Assembly (NCBI GenBank): GCA_013696525.1
Contig: JACCYK010000651.1
Coordinates: forward strand, 1 to 11,785
Direction: 5' to 3'
DNA length: 11,785 bases
DNA from: Chloroflexia bacterium
GTDB taxonomy: Bacteria > Chloroflexota > Chloroflexia > Thermomicrobiales > UBA6265
Under the pieces are notes generated by a model that worked only from the letters and a program-made list of their open reading frames with translations, made no database searches and was not told the origin of the DNA. Shown piece after piece: positions 6,375 through 11,785 of this stretch. The translations under genes and the position numbers were made by a program. How positions within the stretch are numbered: the first letter of the stretch is position 1; every line of letters begins with the position of its first letter.

Positions 6375-8387
6375 TTAGAAGGCGGCGATCGGATCGACTT
6401 CGATGATCCGGCGCAGCTCGACGATCTGATCGCGGAGCAAGGCGGCCTTCTCGAACTCGAGGTTGCGTGCGGACGTCTTCATCTGCGATTCCAGATCCTT
6501 GACCATCCGCGCCAGCTCGTCGCGCGGGATCTCGGCGATGATACCCGGCCCGCCCGGATCTGTCCGGTACTCCCCGCGCTCCTCCGCCACGGCCTTGACC
6601 CGGTCGGTCAAGTCCTTGATCTCCTTGACGATGCCGCGCGGCTCGATCCCGTGCTCCTCGTTGTGGGCCATCTGGATGTCGCGACGGCGATACGTCTCGT
6701 CGATCGCGGCCTTCATGGAGCGCGTCATGGTATCGGCGTACATGATGACCTGACCATCGACATGGCGGGCGGCGCGGCCGATATTCTGGATCAGCGCGCC
6801 CTCGCTGCGGAGAAACCCTTCCTTGTCGGCATCGAGGATCGCCACCAACGAGACTTCTGGCAGATCGAGCCCTTCTCGCAACAAGTTGATCCCGACCACC
6901 ACATCGTAGATGCCGAGCCGCAAGTCACGCAGGATCTCGATCCGCTGGAGCGTATCGATCTCGCTGTGCAGGTAGTGCGTGCGGACCCCAGACTCCTTGA
7001 GGTAGTCGGCGAGGTCTTCCGCCATGCGCTTGGTCAGGGTCGTGACGAGCGCTCGCTCGCCCCGGCCCACCCGGAGGTTGATCTCGCTCAGCAGGTCGTC
7101 GATCTGACCCTTGGTGGCGCGGACCGAGATCGCCGGGTCGATCAGCCCGGTCGGCCGGATCACCTGCTGGACGACCTTCTCGCTGTGTTCCCCCTCGTAG
7201 GGGCCGGGCGTGGCCGAGACGAAGATCGCCTGCCGCAGCATCCGCTCGAACTCATTGAAGGTCAGGGGCCGGTTATCGCGGGCGGACGGCAGGCGGAACC
7301 CGTGCTCGATCAGGACGTCCTTGCGGGCGCGATCCCCGGCAAACATGCCGCGAACTTGCGGCAACGAGATGTGCGACTCGTCGACGAACATCAGGAAATC
7401 TTCCGGGAAATAGTCCATCAGGGTGGATGGTTGCTCGCCGGGCCGCCGCCGCGACAGGTGCATCGAGTAGTTTTCGACGCCGGAGCAAAAGCCGGTCTCC
7501 TGCAGCATTTCGAGGTCATACATGGTTCGTTGCCGCAGCCGGGAGGCTTCGAGGAGCTTGCCCTGCCCGTCCAGCTCGGCCAGGCGCTCCTCCAGCTCCT
7601 GCTCGATGTCCTTCAGGGCGACTTTCAGCTTCTCCTCGGAGGTGACGAAGTGGCGGGCCGGATAGATATCCGTCTCCGTCCGCTCGACCAGCAGCTCGCC
7701 GGTGAGGGGATCGACTTCCACGATCCGCTCGATCTCGTCGCCAAAGAACTCGACCCGGACCGCGATCTCCTCGTAAGCGGGAAAAATCTCCAAGGTGTCG
7801 CCGCGGACGCGGAACGAGCCGCGGACGAGGGTCATGTCGTTGCGGTCATATTGGACGTCGATCAGCCGCCGCACGATGTTGTCCCGCCGGAGTTGAGCGC
7901 CGCGACGAAGCTGGATGTGCTTGGCCGCGTATTCCTCGGGCGAGCCGAGGCCGTAAATGCAGGAGACCGAGGCGACGATGATGACATCGTGCCGGGTCAG
8001 CAGGGAGCGGGTCGCGGCGTGGCGCAGCTTCTCGATCTCTTCATTGATGTCCGAATCTTTCTCGATGAAGGTGTCGGTGCGCGGCATGTACGCTTCCGGC
8101 TGGTAGTAGTCGTAGTAGCTCACGAAATATTCGACCGCATTCTGGGGAAAGAACTCTTTGAACTCGGCGTAGAGCTGCGCCGCCAGCGTCTTGTTGTGGG
8201 CGAGCACGAGCGTCGGCCGGTTGACCCGCTCGATGACGTTGGCCATCGTAAAGGTCTTGCCGGAGCCCGTGACCCCGAGCAACGTTTGATAGTGAAGGTT
8301 CTCTTCGAGCCCCTCGACCAGCCCGGCAATCGCGGTCGGCTGGTCGCCGGTGGGCCGCAGGTCAGAGACGATCCTAAAATCTGGCAT
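6375..8387 (-). CDS. uvrB: Excinuclease ABC subunit B
   Basis: UvrB is the damage-verifying helicase-like subunit of nucleotide excision repair. UvrA loads it on DNA and it then recruits UvrC. The 670-residue product starts [17 protein letters not shown], the usual beginning. It carries Walker A GVTGSGKT (38-45), the aromatic beta-hairpin region around [13 protein letters not shown] (88-100) that clamps DNA, the DESH box (336-339), and helicase motifs around [19 protein letters not shown] (499-517) and QNIGRAAR (534-541). The C-terminal UVR helical hairpin spans about 624-660 and contacts UvrC and UvrA. The open frame extends to 8510, but the extra 41 residues resemble no UvrB and would cross the promoter and hairpin region, so the start at 8387 is chosen. 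It heads the long run of coupled genes, and the spacer upstream carries a candidate regulated promoter. Confidence 0.98.
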   Translation of the reverse strand: MPDFRIVSDLRPTGDQPTAIAGLVEGLEENLHYQTLLGVTGSGKTFTMANVIERVNRPTLVLAHNKTLAAQLYAEFKEFFPQNAVEYFVSYYDYYQPEAYMPRTDTFIEKDSDINEEIEKLRHAATRSLLTRHDVIIVASVSCIYGLGSPEEYAAKHIQLRRGAQLRRDNIVRRLIDVQYDRNDMTLVRGSFRVRGDTLEIFPAYEEIAVRVEFFGDEIERIVEVDPLTGELLVERTETDIYPARHFVTSEEKLKVALKDIEQELEERLAELDGQGKLLEASRLRQRTMYDLEMLQETGFCSGVENYSMHLSRRRPGEQPSTLMDYFPEDFLMFVDESHISLPQVRGMFAGDRARKDVLIEHGFRLPSARDNRPLTFNEFERMLRQAIFVSATPGPYEGEHSEKVVQQVIRPTGLIDPAISVRATKGQIDDLLSEINLRVGRGERALVTTLTKRMAEDLADYLKESGVRTHYLHSEIDTLQRIEILRDLRLGIYDVVVGINLLREGLDLPEVSLVAILDADKEGFLRSEGALIQNIGRAARHVDGQVIMYADTMTRSMKAAIDETYRRRDIQMAHNEEHGIEPRGIVKEIKDLTDRVKAVAEERGEYRTDPGGPGIIAEIPRDELARMVKDLESQMKTSARNLEFEKAALLRDQIVELRRIIEVDPIAAF

Positions 8388-8392
8388 GTGGG

Positions 8393-8398
8393 TCTCCC
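8393..8398 (-). promoter_or_regulatory. Ribosome binding site fixing the uvrB start
   Basis: GGGAGA lies 5 bases before the ATG at 8387. Together with the family-typical N-terminus it settles the uvrB start against the open frame that continues upstream to 8510. Confidence 0.6.
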
Positions 8399-8411
8399 GG
8401 ACGAAATAATA

Positions 8412-8427
8412 CCCGCTGGCGAGCGGG
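8412..8427 (-). other. Short inverted repeat in the uvrB leader
   Basis: CCCGCT and AGCGGG (8412-8417 and 8422-8427) form a perfect 6-bp stem with a 4-base loop. It lies between the candidate -10 box and the uvrB ribosome binding site, so the RNA hairpin would sit in the 5' leader. There is no T-run after it and it leaves the Shine-Dalgarno free. It could stabilise the transcript or be chance in GC-rich DNA. Confidence 0.35.
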
Positions 8428-8438
8428 CTGGACCGATA

Positions 8439-8444
8439 AGTATA
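8439..8444 (-). promoter_or_regulatory. Candidate -10 box of the uvrB operon promoter
   Basis: TATACT on the minus strand matches TATAAT at 5 of 6 bases in an otherwise GC-rich spacer. It lies about 50 bases before the uvrB start, giving a leader of roughly 45 bases. The hexamer 17 bases upstream (GTCCTG) is a poor -35 box, which would suit a regulated promoter. A second AT-rich hexamer, TATTAT, at 8406-8411 is only 18 bases from the ATG and a less likely -10. Confidence 0.45.
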
Positions 8445-8462
8445 CCGCGCCGGACCCGAGTC

Positions 8463-8476
8463 AGGACAGGTGTTCG
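8463..8476 (-). promoter_or_regulatory. SOS-box-like imperfect palindrome upstream of uvrB
   Basis: CGAACACCTGTCCT reads like the Gram-positive LexA site CGAACRNRYGTTYG, with an intact left half (CGAAC) and a degenerate right half (GTCCT for GTTYG); 11 of 14 positions agree. It covers the place of the -35 element for the TATACT box. uvrB is a classic LexA-controlled gene, which makes the location sensible. The LexA site of this lineage is not known to me, so this is only a candidate. Confidence 0.3.
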
Positions 8477-8477
8477 C

Positions 8478-8503
8478 GCCTCGAATTGAGGCCGGCGCGG
8501 CCT
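8478..8503 (-). terminator. Overlapping inverted repeats after the hydrolase gene
   Basis: Two mutually exclusive hairpins are possible 26 to 51 bases after the hydrolase stop codon. One is AGGCCG/CGGCCT with a 3-base loop (8489-8503). The other is GCCTC/GAGGC with a 5-base loop (8478-8492). Neither is followed by a T-run on the minus strand. They may weakly end the liv transcript, protect its 3' end, or be chance. Read-through into uvrB cannot be excluded. Confidence 0.25.
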
Positions 8504-8528
8504 TCACCAAGCGTGAGACGAGGCGGCT

Positions 8529-9392
8529 TCATGCCTCGAGGAACCCGGACACCGCTTGGGCAAACGACCCGGCCAGGACGATGGTGTAGTGGTTCGCATC
8601 GGGAATCTCGACCAGGCGGCTGCCGGCGATCGTGGCCAGCAAGCGGTCGGCCTCGGAGCGGGGTAGGATCTGGCCGCGCTCGCCGCCGAGCAAGCCGACC
8701 GTGGCGCGGACGATCAACGTCGGGGCCGTGACCAGGCCCGGCAGGGTTTCCAAGCGGGTGAGAGCGATCGCGGCTTGCTCCTCGGTGATGGCGGCCCGCG
8801 GCGCGCTTGACCGCGCCGTGCCGTCCGCCTGCATCTCGGCGTCGTAGCGGTAGTACTGCTCGCCGAACGGCCGCCAGGGCAGGGGTGAGCTTTCCCGCAT
8901 GGCTGTCAGATAGGCGTCTAATGACGGGTACGGGCGTCCAAGGCGGGCCAGGGCGAGGGCGATCGCCTGATAGGTGTCGGGCAGAAGCTTGCCACCGGCA
9001 TCGACCAGGACGAGCCGCGCCAGGCGGTCGGGATAGAGCGCGGCAAGGTAGAGACCGATCAGGGCGCCGAGTGAATGGCCGACCAAATGGACCATTGGCA
9101 GGTCGAGCGCATCGCGGAGCGAGAGCAAATCGTTGGCGTGGAACGGGAGGCCGTAACCGTGGACGGGCTTCTCACTCCGGCCGCGGCCGCGCAGGTCGGG
9201 GGCGATGACGAACCAGCCGCGGGCGGCGAGGAACGGGCCGAAGTCAGCCCAGTATTGGCTGTTGGCGGTGATCCCGTGGACGAGCAGGACGGCGCGTTCG
9301 GGTCCGGTGCGCTGTCCCCAAGTGACGACGCGTAGCGTGATTCCATTGACCGATAGATCGCCCTCAACTGGATTGATGTTGCCGGTTGTCAT
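8529..9392 (-). CDS. Alpha/beta hydrolase
   Basis: This 287-residue alpha/beta-hydrolase-fold enzyme most likely cleaves an ester, amide or related bond. The sequence shows LLVHGITANSQYW (oxyanion-hole region, 36-48), APDLRGRGRSE (64-74), the nucleophile elbow GHSLG with S107, and a late DANHYTI with the catalytic histidine H268. A lid or cap region spans about 135-215. The catalytic acid after strand 6 is not obvious in RATVGLLGGERGQ (229-241); E238 is one candidate. No signal peptide is seen, so it is cytoplasmic. The family is too broad to name a substrate. The ATG overlaps the livM stop (ATGA, 9389-9392), making it part of the transporter operon and suggesting that it acts on the imported compound. 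It is followed by the 141-bp spacer before uvrB. Confidence 0.9.
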   Translation of the reverse strand: MTTGNINPVEGDLSVNGITLRVVTWGQRTGPERAVLLVHGITANSQYWADFGPFLAARGWFVIAPDLRGRGRSEKPVHGYGLPFHANDLLSLRDALDLPMVHLVGHSLGALIGLYLAALYPDRLARLVLVDAGGKLLPDTYQAIALALARLGRPYPSLDAYLTAMRESSPLPWRPFGEQYYRYDAEMQADGTARSSAPRAAITEEQAAIALTRLETLPGLVTAPTLIVRATVGLLGGERGQILPRSEADRLLATIAGSRLVEIPDANHYTIVLAGSFAQAVSGFLEA

Positions 9393-10474
9393 TCGATGTG
9401 TCCCGGCTGGCTAAGCTGCCGTGGACGGCCTCCGAGCGCTCGTCGCACGGCTTGCAGGCGACTCCCGGCGAGGGCACCGGCCAGTCCCCGCGGGAAGAAG
9501 AGGACTAACAAAACGAAGATTAGGCCGAAGATGAAGAGCGGGTCGCGCAGTGGTTGGCCGATGATGGCGGGGAGATCGGCGACCGCCGGCGACGCGGCCC
9601 AGACGGTGAGGCGGACATTCAGGTAGTGGTAGAGGACGGCGCCCGCGATCGGTCCCCAGAGCGAGCCGACACCGCCGATGATGACCATCAGCAGGAGGGC
9701 GACCGTGAGGTCAGCGCCGACGGAGCGCGGGTTGGCGCCGCCGACCAGGAAGAGGTAGACGACGCCGGCAACGCTGGCGAAGGCGCCGGAGATGACGAAG
9801 GCGAGCAGCTTGAAGCCGTATGGCCGTAAGCCGAGCAACTCGACCCGGCGCTCGTTCTCGCGAATCCCTTGCCAAACCCGGCCCATTGGCGAGGTGACCA
9901 GCCGTAGGGCAGCGAGGTAGACGAGGATCAAGGTGGCGACGGCCAGCCAGTAGAGGTTGTGGGTGTTGATCACGCCGACCATCCAGGCCGGCAGTTGGCG
10001 GAAGGGCAAGCTGATCCCCTCTTCGCCGCCGGTCAAGCCGCCGACGTTCTTGCCGGCTAGGACGTAGCCGGCCTGGGCGAAGGCGAGCGTCACCATCGCG
10101 AAGTAGACGCCGTGGGTCCGCAGCGACAGGGCGCCGACGGCCGCCGCCAGCAACGTCCCTCCCGCGAGCGCGAAGACCACCGCCGGGACAAGGGCCCAGC
10201 CCCACTCGCGGAGGGCGATCGTCGGCAGGTAGACCCCCGCGCCGAAGAACAGAGCGTGGCCGAAAGACAAGACCCCGGTGTAGCCGAAGAGGAGGTTGTA
10301 GCCGAGGGCGGCGATGCCGAAGGCGAAGCCGGCCGCCAGCAGTTGCAGGTTGCCAGGGCTGTTGATCGGCCCGTCGAACAGGACCGGCACGGGAAGCGTG
10401 ATCAGCGGCAGCGCCAGCAGCAGGACGAGGATGATGACTGGCAGCATCGGCCGCAACCTGGCACCGTCGTTCAC
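9389..10474 (-). CDS. livM: Branched-chain amino acid type ABC transporter permease LivM
   Basis: This inner-membrane permease pairs with LivH in a HAAT-family importer for branched-chain amino acids, amides, urea or related solutes. The 361-residue product is strongly hydrophobic with roughly nine or ten membrane segments. The first is at about 11-30. LivM hallmarks are GYTGVLSFGHALFFGAG (64-80), the NVGGLTGGEEGI loop (143-154), the ATPase-coupling segment around RVWQGIRENERRVELLG (199-215), IGGVGSLWGPIAGA (266-279) and FFPRGLAG (326-333). The start is GTG within GTGA overlapping the livH stop (10471-10474), with a good GGGGAGGA 4 bases upstream. An internal ATG at codon 10 is less likely. 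LivM and the ATPases usually occur together, but the order here is livF, livH, livM, hydrolase. The substrate cannot be read from the permease. Confidence 0.95.
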   Translation of the reverse strand: MNDGARLRPMLPVIILVLLLALPLITLPVPVLFDGPINSPGNLQLLAAGFAFGIAALGYNLLFGYTGVLSFGHALFFGAGVYLPTIALREWGWALVPAVVFALAGGTLLAAAVGALSLRTHGVYFAMVTLAFAQAGYVLAGKNVGGLTGGEEGISLPFRQLPAWMVGVINTHNLYWLAVATLILVYLAALRLVTSPMGRVWQGIRENERRVELLGLRPYGFKLLAFVISGAFASVAGVVYLFLVGGANPRSVGADLTVALLLMVIIGGVGSLWGPIAGAVLYHYLNVRLTVWAASPAVADLPAIIGQPLRDPLFIFGLIFVLLVLFFPRGLAGALAGSRLQAVRRALGGRPRQLSQPGHIE

Positions 10475-11355
10475 CGCGTCCTCCCCATTAGGCCGCCCGG
10501 CCGGACCAGCAGCACGACCGCCAGGAGCAGGACGACGACAAAGTCACCGGCCCAGGTCGTGTAGTAGTTGCCGAACTGCTGGGCAAGCCCGATCACGACC
10601 GCCGCCAGGGCGCTGCCGGTGACGGAGCCGAGGCCGCCGATGACGACGACGATAAAGGCGAAGATCAGGTTGACGGTGCCGAAGTTGGGATTAATCGAGC
10701 CGAAATAGGCGGCGCCAAAGACCCCGCCCAGCCCGGCCAGCGCCCCGCCCAGGGCGAAGACGACGGTGAAGGCGCGGTCAACGTCGATGCCCAGCGCCCG
10801 CACCATGTCCCGGTTCTCCGAGCCCGCCCGTACGATCAACCCGTATCGGGTCCGTCGCAAGAAGAGCAGCATGCCACCCAGCACCACAACGGCGGCGCCA
10901 ATCAGCAGGAAACGGTTGTTCGGCACGGTCGCCCCGAGCACGGTGCTCGTCGCCGACAGCCAGGCCGGCTGCGGGAAGGGACGGGCATCGGCTTGCCAGA
11001 TCACCGAGGTGAGCTGGCTGAGGGCCAGCCCGATGCCAAGCGTGACAAGCACCTGATAGATATGGCGGTTGTAGAGGCGGCGCAGGAGGCCGGCTTCGAC
11101 CGCCGCCGCCATGAGACCGACGACCACCGTGGCAACAACGATCGCCAGCAAGAAGGCGCCGGTCGAGGCCACCAGTCCGGGTGAAACCAGGCCGATGGTC
11201 CACCAGGCGGCGTAGGCGCCCCAGGTAAAGAAGGCGCCGTGGGCGAAGTTCAGGACGTCCATAAGGCCGAAGATGAGCGAGAGCCCCGCCGCCAGTAGGA
11301 AGTACATCGCGGCCAGGGCCAGCCCGGTCATCAAAAGCAGGACGAAGGTGCTCAT
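10471..11355 (-). CDS. livH: Branched-chain amino acid type ABC transporter permease LivH
   Basis: LivH is the second membrane permease of the importer. The 294-residue product is of normal family length with about eight hydrophobic segments. Typical LivH features are [20 protein letters not shown] (24-43), the ATPase-coupling segment [20 protein letters not shown] (171-190), the following [12 protein letters not shown] (201-212), [18 protein letters not shown] (239-256) and a terminal [11 protein letters not shown] (282-292). N-terminal hydrophobic residues begin at once, as usual for these proteins, and no separate signal peptide is needed. The ATG overlaps the livF stop (ATGA, 11352-11355) and its Shine-Dalgarno is weak, so translation is probably coupled to livF. 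The stop overlaps livM. Confidence 0.95.
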   Translation of the reverse strand: MSTFVLLLMTGLALAAMYFLLAAGLSLIFGLMDVLNFAHGAFFTWGAYAAWWTIGLVSPGLVASTGAFLLAIVVATVVVGLMAAAVEAGLLRRLYNRHIYQVLVTLGIGLALSQLTSVIWQADARPFPQPAWLSATSTVLGATVPNNRFLLIGAAVVVLGGMLLFLRRTRYGLIVRAGSENRDMVRALGIDVDRAFTVVFALGGALAGLGGVFGAAYFGSINPNFGTVNLIFAFIVVVIGGLGSVTGSALAAVVIGLAQQFGNYYTTWAGDFVVVLLLAVVLLVRPGGLMGRTR

Positions 11356-11785
11356 TGGTGAGCCCCGGCGCCAAGATAGCGCGCCTGTAGAGCCTCATCC
11401 GACGCGACCTCGGCCATCGACCCGCTGAAGACGACCTGGCCATCGTCGAGGATCACCGCGTCGTCACCCAGGGCTTGGGCCACCCCTAGGTTCTGCTCGA
11501 CCAGGAGGATGGTCGTCGCCCCCTTGATCGCCGCCAGCGCCTCCGTCATGTGCGTCACGACGACCGGCGCCAGCCCCTTGGAAGGCTCGTCGATCAAGAG
11601 CAGCCGGTTGTCATTGACGAGGGCGCGGGCGATGGCGACCATTTGCTGCTGGCCGCCGGAGAGGGAGCCGGCCCGCTGCCCGGCGCGCCGTTCCAGTTCC
11701 GGGAAGAGCTGGTGGACATGGGCCAGCCGGGCGACGGCGGCTCCCGGCCGCCGCGCCAGCGTCAAATTCTCGGCCACGGTCAAGC
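11352..11785 (-). CDS. livF: ABC transporter ATP-binding protein LivF, 5'-truncated by the window edge
   Basis: Only the C-terminal 144 or so codons are inside the window; the frame is still open at 11785. The visible part begins at LTVAENL, which in LivF lies after the Walker A and Q-loop region, so roughly the first 90 residues, including Walker A, lie outside. Seen are the ABC signature LSGGQQQ (41-47 of the visible part), Walker B LLLIDEP (61-67) followed by SKGLAP, and the switch region LLVEQN (93-98), where LivF-type proteins have glutamine instead of histidine. It ends in [11 protein letters not shown], close to the usual LivF tail. It powers import through LivHM together with LivG, which is expected upstream beyond the window. 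The TTG at the apparent 5' end is an internal leucine codon, not a start. Confidence 0.93.
   Translation of the reverse strand, partial: LTVAENLTLARRPGAAVARLAHVHQLFPELERRAGQRAGSLSGGQQQMVAIARALVNDNRLLLIDEPSKGLAPVVVTHMTEALAAIKGATTILLVEQNLGVAQALGDDAVILDDGQVVFSGSMAEVASDEALQARYLGAGAHQ

Noticed and set aside
6651..8489. A 612-codon open frame on the plus strand opposite uvrB
   Set aside because: It is antisense to a fully conserved uvrB, its product is low-complexity and rich in D, R, V and H without family motifs, and such mirror frames are common in GC-rich coding DNA.
8388..8510. A 41-residue N-terminal extension of UvrB
   Set aside because: It resembles no UvrB, has no ribosome site, and covers the candidate promoter and hairpin. 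The family N-terminus starts at 8387 with GGGAGA just upstream.
9389..9392. A frameshift or fusion at the tight gene junctions
   Set aside because: Each overlap is a clean ATGA or GTGA and both flanking proteins are full length, so these are coupled junctions rather than broken genes.
10112..10564. A 150-codon plus-strand frame opposite livM and livH
   Set aside because: It is antisense to two intact permease genes and its translation is a repetitive charged sequence typical of reversed GC-rich membrane-protein codons.

Overview
The window is GC-rich (about 65-70 % by eye), fully bacterial, and almost entirely coding on the minus strand. The only plus-strand gene is a short C-terminal fragment at the left edge. 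GC-rich third codon positions, frequent GTG starts and the order uvrB-aroQ-pepP-efp-accB-xseA-xseB suggest a Chloroflexota (Thermomicrobia-like) chromosome. That assignment is inferred from style and gene order, not from a marker gene or a search. No rRNA, tRNA, CRISPR array, insertion sequence or prophage is visible, and every complete gene looks intact.

Layout, read in the direction of transcription (right to left). Region A (11785-8529) is the 3' part of a branched-chain amino acid type (HAAT/Liv) ABC transporter operon: livF (5'-truncated by the window), livH, livM, then an alpha/beta hydrolase. All are joined by 4-bp stop/start overlaps. The ATPase livG and the solute-binding protein would lie beyond the right edge. 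Region B (8528-8388) is a 141-bp spacer. It holds overlapping inverted repeats behind the hydrolase, a candidate uvrB promoter with a -10 box, a possible SOS-like operator and a small leader hairpin. Region C (8387-125) is a nine-gene, almost gapless run: uvrB, aroQ, an M24 Xaa-Pro peptidase, efp, accB, xseA, xseB, a PurM/HypE-like AIR-synthase paralogue and a glycosylasparaginase-type Ntn hydrolase. Region D (124-1) is a short convergent junction with a GC hairpin and the end of a plus-strand gene.

How the genes work together. Region C mixes DNA repair (UvrB, exonuclease VII), translation (EF-P), the shikimate pathway (AroQ), fatty acid synthesis (BCCP), peptide turnover (Xaa-Pro peptidase) and two poorly defined enzymes at the distal end. 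Most junctions are ATGA or GTGA overlaps, or a stop codon directly followed by GTG, so translation is probably coupled along most of the run. The breaks are 35 bp before efp, which has a strong Shine-Dalgarno, and about 48 bp before the AIR-synthase-like gene.

Most of the window is ordinary housekeeping sequence. The points most worth a second look are the EF-P with arginine at the modification-loop tip, the AIR-synthase-like/Ntn-hydrolase pair at the operon end, the hydrolase coupled to the Liv permeases, the accB gene lacking accC, and the SOS-like site ahead of uvrB. I found no convincing evidence of a wholly new system.
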